Positions 1-8,694 are shown, counted from the stretch's first letter. The stretch: DNA of 10,000 nt from Trachelipus rathkii (GCA_015478945.1 JABUQX010053369.1:15001-25000); one strand, 5' to 3'. The notes: generated by a model not told the origin, from the sequence alone. Made by a program: numbers and translations.

Positions 1-59
1 CAGAGGAGTAGGAGTTGACAAATGCACCGGTGCTGGCTCCGGTGAGGTGCCGAGTTATT
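1..59 (+). repeat. Left terminus of the element (GC-rich end)
   Basis: The terminal CAGAGGAGTAGGAGTTGACA is followed by a GC-rich block containing the perfect palindrome GCACCGGTGC (24-33) and then GGTGCCGAGTT. It matches the complement of 9593-9651 with a few differences, for example CACCGGTGCTGG here against a version one base shorter on the right. Such GC-rich, dyad-containing ends are where transposases of cut-and-paste elements would bind; that role is inferred. Confidence 0.8.
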
Positions 60-164
60 AAATATTTGGTAATGATACAATTATTGATGTCTTATAATAT
101 AATGTTATTGGGTTCGGTAGATTTACGAAAAATAAGATGGTTTCAGAACCGATTCAAAGAAATA

Positions 165-192
165 AAAAATAAATAAATAAATAAATAAATAA
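165..192. repeat. AAAT-type tandem repeat, left subterminal
   Basis: A run of AAAT/AATA tetranucleotides lies just inside the left terminus, in a very AT-rich stretch. It mirrors the TTTA/ATTT run at 9471-9500, but the two tracts differ in length and regularity, as expected for a slipping microsatellite. Confidence 0.8.
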
Positions 193-1039
193 TAGAAATA
201 AATTTTATTCTTTTTTTTATGTTTATAACTTACAAATTTACGTTTTACATACTAACAGCAGTAAAATAACTAAATCAAACCAGATCCCACCAGCCAAATC
301 CAAGCATCCCTCCACCATCGTGATCTATATCTATTGATAAGTCACATTTGTGAGGCTATCTATTTTTGGAACTAAAACATAACATAAAATTCAATTCTTT
401 ATACAAAATCAACCAATATATGCCTTATCGTAACAGTTTTTCACAAATAAAAGCTTACTTAACACTCATTTCTGAACTATGAATATCACATAGCACATCA
501 AACAGGAATAAATGTTAGACATTAACGCACACTTTCCAGCACTTAACACAAGAGTAAAGTAACTAAGTATAGCATACAAAGACGTTACCTACTTACACTT
601 GCTTAACATAATCGTTGTTGATTTTACGATTAAGACTGTCAATATTAAAAAAATTTTACATAACCGTGTGTAATTATTTCATACAGACCAGATGAAATAT
701 ATCTAAGCTAACAAGTTTCATATTATAAAGTCAACTAACATTACCGAACGAAGAAGTATAATGTACAAAGGCAAAACCAGCACGCTTAAGCAAGAATAAC
801 TGCTAACTCATTAACAAAGCATTCACATACAACTACAGCCACGTGAAGTGCGCGATATACTTGAAATCAGCCATTATCCTCGTGTAGAGAATACTAGAGT
901 AATTCAGCTCCATGGAAGAAGTTTTCGTATCAATAACGCTTCACCCTTCATCAATAGTCACAAAATACACAATGAACCAAGTAGATTCTTGAAACAGCAT
1001 TCGAAATGCTTGCTATAAGAGTTATTGGCATGCATATGA
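193..1039. repeat. Outer left arm, two monomers of the ~300 bp repeat, no gene
   Basis: This AT-rich stretch mirrors 8641-9470. It holds diverged copies of the arm's monomer, recognised by the CCAATATATGC anchor near 411-421 and by recurring phrases such as AACATAATCG and TTAACAAAGC. Near the inner edge is the dyad GCATT-CGA-AATGC (997-1009). I see no coding or RNA gene. Confidence 0.65.
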
Positions 1040-1046
1040 TGTCACC

Positions 1047-1110
1047 CCTCATCGGATCCTATCATAGTCTAGAAACAATCTTGTAATAGACTATGAAAGG
1101 ATACGTAGGA
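1047..1110. repeat. Hairpin within the left arm, mirror of 8568-8625
   Basis: CCTATCATAGTCT (about 1058-1070) pairs with AGACTATGAAAGGATACG (about 1088-1105) with indels. It is less perfect than the right-arm version, so one arm has decayed or carries errors. Confidence 0.7.
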
Positions 1111-1372
1111 AGGTGAATCAATTCACTTTTGACGATGATCAGTCACCTGACTGGAAATACTATGTAAAGGTCCTCGTAAAGAGGACATTCGTAGGAGCAG
1201 AATGAGAGGTCATCATTACCAACACAGCGAAAAATGTCGTACTGACGAAATTTGGATGTATAAACAGCTCTAAAAGGTAACGAGATTCTTTCTTTCAACC
1301 AATCAGAAGAAAGTAAACCAAGAATACAATGCACGAACGAACCATATCAGTTCAAAGGGGTATATATTCTCG

Positions 1373-1430
1373 CAACAACAACAAACAAAACAACAACAAC
1401 AACAACAACAACAACAGCAACAAACAATAA
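1373..1430. repeat. (CAA)n microsatellite, left arm
   Basis: The CAA trinucleotide repeat is interrupted by ACAAACAAAA and a CAG. It is the mirror of the (TTG)n at 8221-8299 and shorter than it. On the minus strand it yields a cysteine-rich open frame that is an artefact of the repeat. Confidence 0.95.
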
Positions 1431-2120
1431 CAGTCCAAAAATAAGTATTATATACCAACCAAACGACATATATGCCTAACGTAACATTTGTTTCCACATA
1501 ATAAAGCTAACAGGAGCGATTACCAGAACTAAAATATAATTACCAATAACAAAATCTAACCACCTTACCGCTTAGAAATAAACAAACTAACATTAACAAA
1601 GTTCCATACTTAACAGCAGTTAAAAGTACCTAGCATAGCATACAAAACGTAACCTATTCACCACATTTTTTTCAAGCATTATCTCTAACATAATCGATGT
1701 TTAATTTACGAATTAACCAAATGATTTACGTAGCATATTACGAGTATTATTCGGATTAAACAAGCACAAAATTGAGTTCTTTATATACTAACAATCGAAT
1801 ATATGCTAACATAAACAACGGTTGCACTATTAATATAGCTAAAAACATAAGCATCACATGAACCAGGGAAATTGTAAGTGTACAAAGGTAAAACCTAACG
1901 ACATCTTAAGTCCAATTAAAACTGTTAACGATTAACAAAGTTCCGACACTTTTAATACCAGTTAAAGATAACTAACTTTACCCATAAAAACGTAACCCTG
2001 TTCATACTTTTTTCCAAGAATATCTCTAACAATTAACGTTTCCTACAATTGACACAGTAACATTTATCAAAAAAATGTATCATACTTGTACGATTATCAT
2101 ACAGACCAACGAATATATGC

Positions 2121-3353
2121 AAACCTACCAAAGTTTTTTTTACATTGACACAGTAATATTAACAAAAATTTATATCATAACCTTACCATCAAATAACATA
2201 TATCTCTTTTAGCAGACTTCCGTCCCCCTTTCGAGAAAATAATCAAGTCCTAAACATGAAAAAAATATTTTTATTGCTATAGTCCCTTTTGCATAAAGTG
2301 ATGCAATACTTATATATAAATTTGACTCTTGGCAGGAACACAAGCAATGAAGCAGTCGCCATTCGGTTTAAGATAAATATAAATTGACTCATCGTTGGCA
2401 ATAACAAAGACTCCTCTGAAGATATCAAAGCAACAAGCGTAGAGACTGCGGGGAGAGTATCATACGTACAGCACTGCGAAAAACATATCCTACTGAAGAA
2501 AAATAGTGCTATAAACATCCTTAAATGTAATGAGATTCTTCCTTTCAACCAATCAGAAAAAAGTAAATCAATAGAATTACGACGTACGAAATGAAGCCAA
2601 TATCCAGTGCGAAAAGGGTATATATCTCATTAGACAAAAGCAAAAACAACGAAACAATAACATAGTACAAAGATAAGCTTCTATATATATACAAACCAAA
2701 ATCGAATACTATGTAGACATCAACAAGGCTTTTTCACGACTTAATAAAGCATAACCATAACATTCATGTGGACTAAGAAAATAATGTACATCGACGAATC
2801 TATCACGAATACAACTACAATTAACAAAGTTCCATACTTACACAGCAGATAAAAGTAAACCAACCACAGCGTACAAAAACCCCGTAAACCTATTCACATT
2901 TTTTCAAGCAATATCTCTAACATATCAATGTTAATTTTACATTAACAACTGAGTTTAACGTAGCATTTAGAGTTATCATTTCGAAACAGAGCCATAGCGC
3001 AAAATGACGTTCTTTATATACTAACCAGTGAATATATGCAAAACAAGGTTTTCATATTAATATAGCTAACATAACATTCATCATAACTAAGAAAATATGA
3101 TACAACGACAAAATCTAATACACAACTTAGCAACGAATAAAAGTGTTAACATTAGCAAAGCTCCACACTTAACACCTGTAAAGTAAACTAACATAGCATA
3201 CACAAACGTAACCTATTTCAACACTTTTATCCAAGCTCTATCTCTGAAACACTATTAACGTTAATTTACATTTGAATCATAGTAAAATATTTGAAACAAG
3301 GATGTTATCATAAATTTGTCCGAATTTATCATACAGACCAACCGTAATAATTG
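2121..3353. repeat. Higher-order repeat unit, left arm, proximal copy
   Basis: This tandem partner of 1040-2120 is the mirror of 6345-7548. It starts with the CCCCCTTTCGAGAAAATAATCA-like motif, carries the segment with GCAGTCGCCATTCGGTTTA (about 2356-2374), then only a degraded CAA tract (about 2636-2662), then monomers anchored near 2714, 3039 and 3353. The frame at 2243-2548 on the minus strand lies here, resembles no known protein to me, and is not kept open in the mirrored arm. Confidence 0.75.
2636..2662. repeat. Degraded (CAA)n tract, left arm
   Basis: AAAAGCAAAAACAACGAAAC and the following AATAAC occupy the position where the mirrored arm keeps an intact (TTG)n (7021-7045). Only scattered CAA units remain, so the two arms differ in microsatellite state at this site. 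Confidence 0.6.
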
Positions 3354-3663
3354 TAAAAACAAAATCAAAATCTTTATCCAACATAACCACAAAAATTTAA
3401 GTTCATTTATATAACAAAGCATATGAAATATGCTTAACTCAAAACAAAGTCTTTAGCAGATCAATAAAGCTAACATATCTTAACCGCAACTAAGAATATA
3501 TAAATGATTAGTTGACTACTAAAGCGCAAACCTTACTATTACCTCGCGTCGATAGACGATAATCAGCTAACATCCTGAAAATTTCGGCTACACTTATCAA
3601 AAGTAAAATGTATTCAATAGGTCATACATTACTCATATGTTCCCACTATTTCTCGCATATCAG

Positions 3664-4105
3664 CAACAGGTAAAGACCTGTCATTCATCTAACGAAAATT
3701 CTCCAACAAAGACCAAATACTATCAAAGATAGCAACACTGAACACGAATTTAACAGCCATCTTCATCAAAGTGTCACTCGTTTTGAGGTACTAACAATGT
3801 CAATGACCTATGAATAACACATAAGACTTAAGCAAAATTTCTAGGGCAAACCTAACATTTCCCAACAAAAAAACTAAACCTAGGCTCACGTTTCTAACAC
3901 ATCATCGTTAGTTAACACAGTAATCATCTTACCAAAAGATCAATCATTTCTCTAGCAAATCAGTGTTATTTTCACATTGTGATAGTAATATTTAACATAA
4001 CTACCTAACTTACGAATTAAACAGTTTTCATTTAATCAAAAGATATCTTAAAGTAACACATAAACCTTCCGAGAGAAAACACCCCATGGGATGCTGCTCC
4101 TTGTA
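3664..4105. repeat. Inner tandem block, left arm, copy A
   Basis: This block runs from CAACAGGTAAAGACCTG to CCGAGAGAAAACACCCCATG and is repeated at 4376-4802. Shared phrases in the same order include CTATCAAAGATA, CTATGAATAA, AAACCTAGG, AATCAGTGTTA and ACCTAACTTACGAAT. The CCTAGG sites lie about 712 bases apart. Confidence 0.85.
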
Positions 4106-4375
4106 ACACCTAACGCTTTCATGAGGTAACATGAAATATTTTTATCCTTACCCTATTTTAGACCCCGCCCCCCCCCTTTCAGAAAATATCATTTCAAAAC
4201 TGTTAGATTAAGCAACAGCGCACATACAGAGGTGATTTGATAGCACTGTAAGCACTGTAAAGCACTACTTGGAGATCACCCCAGGAGAGCACGGGTAAGA
4301 CCCATACTCGGGGGGGTACCCTGAAGGGAGTTGTGTAAGCGTAAGGCACCAGCCCCTTTGGGCTGAGCCCTTATG
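4106..4375. repeat. Spacer between inner blocks, left arm (C-run, GC-rich patch)
   Basis: This stretch holds the C-run motif (4160-4191), a short tandem AGCACTGTA/AGCACTGTAA (4242-4260), and a GC-rich patch at about 4277-4375. The patch shares GTGTAAGCG, CTTTGGGC and TGAGCCCTTA-like phrases with the palindrome centre. It mirrors 5385-5642. I see no gene. Confidence 0.7.
4155..4191. repeat. C-run motif ending TTTCAGAAAATATCA, inner copy, left arm
   Basis: CCCCG is followed by nine C, then TTTCAGAAAATATCA. It mirrors 5552-5592 and resembles the outer motif at about 2204-2245. The combination of a G/C homopolymer with a fixed flank recurs four times in the window. Confidence 0.8.
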
Positions 4376-4802
4376 TAACAGGTAAAGACGTATTATTTAA
4401 CAAAATCCCTTAACAAATTGACCAATCTATCAAAGATACCAGGGCATCTCGAACTATGAAGTTGACACCGTATCTTCAATTCAAAGTGTCCGCACGTCTC
4501 TAGCTATAGCATCATTTAAACTATGAATAAACGTAGACATTTAAGAAAAATTCTCGGGCCAAACCCTGACATACTCAACAAAAACTTAAACCTAGGTCAC
4601 GTTCTCAACACATCATTCAGGTAACACATTTCAATATCTTACAGAAAAATCATCATTTCTCTACCCAATCAGTGTTAATTTCACCCTGGCATAATAATAT
4701 TTAACATAACGTACCTAACTTACGAATAACCAGTTTTCATTAACCGAGTATCTAAAGCAACACACCACCTCCGAGAGAAAACCCAGGGGGGATGCGCCCT
4801 TG
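4376..4802. repeat. Inner tandem block, left arm, copy B
   Basis: This second copy of the block at 3664-4105 runs from TAACAGGTAAAGACGT to CCGAGAGAAAACCCAGG. It leads straight into the GC-rich centre and pairs with 4962-5385 on the other arm. Confidence 0.85.
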
Positions 4803-4857
4803 AAAGGGTGTGAAGTCCCATAGGGGGATCACCCCGAAGTGGTGTAAGCGGGCTTTG

Positions 4858-4882
4858 GGCCTCAGCCCGAAGGGCTTAGGCC
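4858..4882. repeat. Central hairpin 1
   Basis: GGCCT (4858-4862) pairs with AGGCC (4878-4882). Inside it AGCCC pairs with GGGCT around a GAA loop, with one C/T mismatch between the two stem parts. It abuts central hairpin 2 with no gap. Confidence 0.8.
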
Positions 4883-4905
4883 TTACCCCTCCTTCGGAGG
4901 GGTAA
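4883..4905. repeat. Central hairpin 2
   Basis: TTACCCCTCC (4883-4892) is perfectly complementary to GGAGGGGTAA (4896-4905), leaving a three-base TTC loop. This is the tightest perfect short hairpin in the window and sits just right of the midpoint. It is far from any gene and has no downstream T-run, so I do not read it as a bacterial-type terminator. Confidence 0.85.
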
Positions 4906-4961
4906 TGCCCGCTTACCACCCTTCGGGGTGATCCCCCTCTCAAGATTCACACACACCCTTT

Positions 4962-5385
4962 CAAGGGGCGCACCCCCCTGGGTTTTCTCTCGGGAGGTGG
5001 TGTGTTGCTTTAGATACTCCTTGTTAATGAAACCTGTTTATTCGTAAAGTTAGTACGTTTATGTTAAAATATACTATACAGGGTGAAATTAACACTGATT
5101 TGGTAAGAGAAATGAGATTTGTAAGATAATTAATGGTGTACCTGACGATGATGTGCTTAGAAACAGTGAGCCTAGGTTGAGTTTTGGTGCAGTAATGTTC
5201 AGGTTGCCGAGAATTTTGCTAATGTCTACGTGTTATTCATAGTTCAAATGATGCTATACTAGAGACGTGTGAACTTTGATGAAAGTAGTGTCAATTCATA
5301 GTTCGAGATGCTATTGGTATCTTTGATAGATTGCGGTCACTTTGTTAAGGGATTTTGGTAGAAATACGTCTTTACCTGTTACATA
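4962..5385. repeat. Inner tandem block, right arm, copy B'
   Basis: Mirror of 4376-4802. It runs from CCTGGGTTTTCTCTCGGGAG to ACGTCTTTACCTGTTACAT and carries CCTAGG at 5171. The same site recurs at 5851 in the next block, a period of about 680 bases on this arm against about 712 on the left. Confidence 0.85.
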
Positions 5386-5642
5386 AAGGCTCTTTGCCCT
5401 TACCGCTTACACCCCCTTCAGGGTACACCCCCGAAATGGGTCTTCGTGCATCTCTCTGGGGTGAGCTCCAAGTAGTGCTACAGTGCTTACAGTGCTAATA
5501 ATCAAATCGCCTCTGTATGATGCGCTGTTGCCTAATCTAACAGTTTTGAAATGATATTTTCTGAAAGGGGGGGGGGCGGGGTCTAAAAATAGGGTAGGGA
5601 TAAAAATATTTCATGTTACCTCATGAAGGCATTAGGTTACAA
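5386..5642. repeat. Spacer between inner blocks, right arm (G-run)
   Basis: Mirror of 4106-4375. Compared with the left arm, the GC-rich patch here lacks about a dozen bases (the AGCCC-CTTT-GGGCT hairpin present at about 4350-4365 is not formed). It contains ACAGTGCTTACAGTGCTA, a short tandem repeat, and the G-run at 5567-5576. I see no gene. Confidence 0.7.
5552..5592. repeat. G-run motif TGATATTTTCTGAAAGGGG, inner copy, right arm
   Basis: TGATATTTTCTGAAA is followed by ten G, C, four G, TCTAAAAATAG and then GGGTAGGGA. The same flanks occur at 7432-7470, where the run is only six G. Four G-tracts in about 35 bases make a loose quadruplex candidate. Confidence 0.8.
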
Positions 5643-6075
5643 GGAGCACATCCCCATGGGTTTTCTCTCGAAGTTATGTGTCTGCTTTAGATACTCGTTG
5701 ATTAATGAAAAACGTTTATTCGTTAAGTTAGGACGTTATGTTAAATATTACTATGACAATGTTGAAATAACACTGATTTGTTAGAGAAAATGATGAGTTT
5801 TGTGAAGATATTACTGTGTTAACTGACGAGTGATGTGTTAGAAACGTGAGCCTAGGTAAGTTTTGTTGTTGGGTAATGTAGGTTTGCCTAGGATTTTGCT
5901 AGACGTCTATGTTTATTCATTAGGTCAATTGATGTTTATACTCAAAAACGAGTGACACTTTGAGAAGATGGTGTTAATTCGTAGGTCCAAATGTTGGTAT
6001 CTTTGATAGATTGTCACTTTTTGTGAGGGATTTTGTTACCTGTTGTTAGATGATGCGGTTTTACCTGTTGCTGAT
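5643..6075. repeat. Inner tandem block, right arm, copy A'
   Basis: Mirror of 3664-4105 and tandem copy of 4962-5385. It begins with CCCCATGGGTTTTCTCTCG, includes CCTAGG at 5851 and ATCTTTGATAGATTG near 6000, and ends near TTTTACCTGTTGCTGATA. Confidence 0.85.
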
Positions 6076-6344
6076 ATGCGAGAAAAAGTCGGGAAAATAT
6101 CGAGTATTGTATGACCTATTATGCTACTTTACCTTTTGATAAGTAGGGAATTTTCAGATGTTAGCTGATTATTCATACGCGAGTTTGTGTTAAGTTTGCC
6201 TTTGTACATTATATCTTTAGGTTGCGGTTTAAGATATGTGGTAGCATTTATTGTGCTAAAGCTTTGTTGTTAAGCATATATTCAATGGTTAGTATATAAA
6301 GAAAACTTATTTTTGTGTTATGTTGATTAAAACTTTGTTATGTT
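6076..6344. repeat. Junction between inner blocks and the 1.2 kb units, no gene
   Basis: This AT-rich stretch mirrors about 3354-3663. It contains an additional monomer start at about 6274 (GCATATATTCAATGG with TATATAAAG), which is cut short: a second anchor follows after only about 71 bases, so one monomer is truncated here. Confidence 0.55.
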
Positions 6345-7020
6345 TACATTATTCGTTGGTTTGTATGATAATTGATCAAGATTATGATAAATCCTTGTGT
6401 TAAATATTACTGTGTCAAAGTAAAATTAACGTTAATATGTTAGAGATGATGCTTTGGAAAAAGTGGAATTTAGGTTTACTTTTTTTGTATGCAATGCTTA
6501 TTTACTTTACAGGGTAAGTGTGGAGCTTTGCTAATGTTAACACTTTATTCGTGCTTAAATTGTGTTAGTTTGTGGTTGTTGTACATTATTTTTTTAGTTC
6601 ATATGATGCTATGTTAGCTATATTAATATTAGAAAAAAACCTTGTTATGTTAGCATATATTCGGTGGTTGAGTATATAAAGAACTCATTTTGCGCTATGT
6701 TTATCCGAAATGATACTCGTTATGTGACCTACGTAAATCAGTTGTTAATGTAAAATAACATTGATACTGTTAGTAAGAGTATGCTTGAAAAAGTGTGATT
6801 AGGTTACGTTTTGTACGCTGTGTTTGGTACTTTACTGTTGTTAAGTATGAACTTTGTTAATGTTAGTTGTTTTTTCTAGCGTAAGGTGTGTTAGAGTGTA
6901 CATTACTTTTTCTTTAGTCCCACATGATGTTATGTTAGCTTTATTAATGTGAAAACCTTTGTTACGTTAGCATATATTCGTTGGTTTGTATATAAAGAAC
7001 TTATCTTTGTACTTATTGTA

Positions 7021-7045
7021 TTGTTGTTGTTGTTGTTGTTGTTGT
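7021..7045. repeat. (TTG)n microsatellite, proximal copy, right arm
   Basis: There are eight uninterrupted TTG units between the monomer ending in GTACTTATTGTA and the segment TCTAATGAGAATATATA. It occupies the same place in the 1.2 kb unit as the longer tract at 8221-8299. Confidence 0.95.
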
Positions 7046-7431
7046 CTAATGAGAATATATATACCCCTTTTGAACTGATATGGTTCATTCGTACGTCGTT
7101 TTCTTTACTTGTTTACCTTTCTTCTGATTGGTTGAAAAAAAGAATTCTCATTTGCATTTAAGGGATGGTTTTAGTACACTATTTTCTTCAGTAGGATAGT
7201 TTTCGCAGTGCTGATACGGAGACATCTCCCCGCATCTCTACGCTTGTTTTTGATATCTTCACGAGGAGTTTCGTTTTTCCCAACGATGTGTCATTTATAT
7301 TAATCGTAAACCGAATGGCGACTGCCACATTGCTTGTATTCCTGCCAGAAGGTTACCAAATATAATAAGTATTGCCATCACTTTATGCAAATGGTATATA
7401 GCATTAAAAATCAATTTTCATGTTTCGCGTT

Positions 7432-7470
7432 TGATATTTTCTGAAAGGGGGGAACGGAGTCTAAAAAGAG
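7432..7470. repeat. G-run motif, outer copy, right arm
   Basis: TGATATTTTCTGAAAGGGGG followed by GAACGGAGTCTAAAAAGAG repeats the motif of 5552-5592 with a shorter G-run. Its mirror on the left arm is at about 2204-2245 (CGTCCCCCTTTCGAGAAAAT). Confidence 0.8.
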
Positions 7471-8220
7471 ATAATGGTTATTTGGTTAAGTTATGAAAAT
7501 TTTTGTTGTAAATATTACTGATGATAATGTAAACACTTTGGTAGGTTTGCATATATTCGTTGGTTGTATGATAATCGGTCAGGGTTATGATACATTTTTT
7601 GATAAATGTTTACTGTGTTCAATGTGAAGATTAACGTTAATAGTGTTAGAGATATTGCTTGGAAAAAAAAGTATTGAACAGTTACGTTTTGTAATGTAAA
7701 GTTAGTTAACTTTACTGGTATAAGATGTGGAACTTTTTAATGTAACAGTTATTAGGACGTTAAGATGTGTTAGGTTTTACCTTTGTACATTATTTCCTGG
7801 TTCATTGATGCTATAGTTAGACTATATTAATATGAAAACCTTGATTATGTAGCATTATATTTCGAGGGTTTAGATATAAAAACTCTATTTGTTGCTATGT
7901 TATCCGAAATGTACTCTGAAAATGCTACGTAAATCATTTGTTAATGTAAAATAACATCGATATGTTAGAGATATGCTGAAAAGTGTGAATAGTTACGTTT
8001 TGTATGTATGCTATGCTAGGTACTTTACTGCTGTTAAGTTACTGAGAACTGTTGTAATGTTAGTTGTTAGTTGTCAGCGTAAAGGTGTGTTAGATTTTGT
8101 TGTTGTACATTATATTTAGTTCTGGTAATGGCATGTTAGCTTTATTAATGTGGGAAAAGCAATGTTACGTTAGCATATATTCGTTGGTTGGATATAAAAG
8201 AACTTATTTTTGGACTGTTA

Positions 8221-8238
8221 TTTGTTGTTGTTGTTGTG

Positions 8239-8298
<60 letters not shown>

Positions 8299-8299
8299 C
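8221..8299. repeat. (TTG)n microsatellite, distal copy, right arm
   Basis: A TTG repeat of about 78 bases with one TGTG interruption near 8236-8240. Translated frames through it give poly-leucine or poly-cysteine and are not genes. It is the longest microsatellite in the window. Confidence 0.97.
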
Positions 8300-8485
8300 T
8301 AACGAGAATATATACCCCTTTTGAACTGATATGGTTCGTTTGTGCACGTTTTATTCTTGTTTACTTTCTTCTGATTGGTTGAAAGAAAGAATCTCGTTAC
8401 CTTTTAGAACTGTTTATACATCCAAATTTCGTCAGTAAGACATTTTCGCTGTGCTGGTATGATGACCTCTCATTCTGCTCCTACG

Positions 8486-8535
8486 AATGTCCTCTTTACG
8501 AGGACCTTTACATAGTATTTCCAGTCAGGTGACTG
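8486..8535. repeat. Two small dyads in the tail of the 1.2 kb unit
   Basis: GTCCTC-TTTAC-GAGGAC (8489-8505) and CAGTCA-GG-TGACTG (8522-8535) are perfect short hairpins. Both are preserved on the left arm (1170-1186 and about 1140-1153), which argues that these bases are read correctly. With 8568-8625 and 8695-8757 they form a cluster of four dyads in about 270 bases. Confidence 0.75.
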
Positions 8536-8567
8536 ATCATCGTCAAAAGTGAAATTGATTCCAACCT

Positions 8568-8625
8568 TCATACGTATCCTATCATAGTCTATTACAAGAC
8601 TTAGACTATGATAGGATTCGTATGA
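8568..8625. repeat. 23-bp hairpin within the right arm
   Basis: The arms are 8568-8590 and 8603-8625, 23 bases each with one mismatch (TACGTATCC against GGATTCGTA), around a 12-base loop. The core is CCTATCATAGTCT / AGACTATGATAGG. The left-arm counterpart is at about 1047-1110 and is more degraded, with a mismatch-bearing AGACTATGAAAGGA half. It is a dyad nested inside the larger palindrome. Confidence 0.9.
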
Positions 8626-8694
8626 GGGTGAATATAGCATCAATGACTTCCATTAGCAAGCATTTCGAATGATGTTTCAAATCTCTTGGTTCAT

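Larger units (their letters stand above)
1040..2120. repeat. Higher-order repeat unit, left arm, distal copy
   Basis: This is the reverse-complement counterpart of 7549-8640. Reading inward it holds the hairpin tail, the CAA microsatellite, and monomer anchors (complements of GCATATATTCG) ending near 1475, 1806 and 2120. The same three anchors recur near 2714, 3039 and 3353, a shift of about 1233-1239 bases each time, which defines the tandem higher-order unit. Confidence 0.75.
1..4853 (+). repeat. Left arm of the giant inverted repeat
   Basis: This arm pairs with 4907-9651 in reverse complement. It is about 108 bases longer than the right arm although its CAA microsatellite is shorter, so indels of both signs separate the arms. 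By eye there is a difference roughly every 6 to 10 bases, mostly substitutions and 1-3 base indels, with a few blocks that align poorly (for example about 900-990). The arm contains no supported gene. The open frames on the minus strand at 1143-1334, 1303-1497, 2243-2548 and 4752-4943 fall in repeat sequence, and one of them reads the microsatellite as a run of cysteines. Confidence 0.95.
4854..4906. other. GC-rich centre (spacer) of the palindrome
   Basis: GTAAGCGGGC at 4844-4853 pairs with GCCCGCTTAC at 4907-4916, which closes the giant stem. The 53 bases between are not simply a continued palindrome: they fold into two separate hairpins (4858-4882 and 4883-4905). With the main stem these would form a three-way or cloverleaf-like tip. 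The centre is much more GC-rich than the arms. An abrupt read-through artefact would not by itself require such a structured asymmetric spacer, though a polymerase or reader could also turn back at such a hairpin. Confidence 0.85.
6345..7548. repeat. Higher-order repeat unit, right arm, proximal copy
   Basis: Monomer anchors of the type GCATATATTCGTTGGT lie near 6345, 6653 and 6970, spaced about 308 and 317 bases. They are followed by (TTG)n, the TCTAATGAGAATATATA segment, and a tail that ends with the G-rich motif at 7432-7470. The whole order is repeated in 7549-8640 with a shift of about 1200 bases at each of the three anchors (1204, 1199, 1203). Confidence 0.85.
7549..8640. repeat. Higher-order repeat unit, right arm, distal copy
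   Basis: Anchors lie at about 7549, 7852 and 8173. They are followed by a longer (TTG)n, then TCTAACGAGAATATATACCC, then TTCTGATTGGTTGAAAGAAA and the hairpin-rich tail. The post-TTG segment is strongly similar to 7046-7340, although the tail beyond CTACG diverges: here it carries three short dyads that the proximal copy lacks or has lost. Confidence 0.85.

Noticed and set aside
1..60. Firm assignment to the hAT superfamily
   Set aside because: The CAG start and GC-rich subterminal words are suggestive only; no transposase is present and the target duplication cannot be seen in this window.
2243..2548. Minus-strand open frame of 101 codons
   Set aside because: It is the longest open frame but lies wholly inside the 1.2 kb repeat unit, is not kept open in the mirrored or tandem copies, and resembles no domain I know.
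4883..4905. Rho-independent terminator
   Set aside because: The stem is strong, but there is no T-run and no gene upstream, and the setting is eukaryotic repeat DNA.
4752..4943. Minus-strand frame rich in glycine, arginine and proline across the centre
   Set aside because: Its openness follows from the GC-rich palindromic centre; the sequence is self-complementary and the composition is what the repeat dictates.
8097..8382. Overlapping plus-strand frames rich in leucine or cysteine
   Set aside because: They are two frames of the same (TTG)n tract; the low complexity explains the absence of stop codons.
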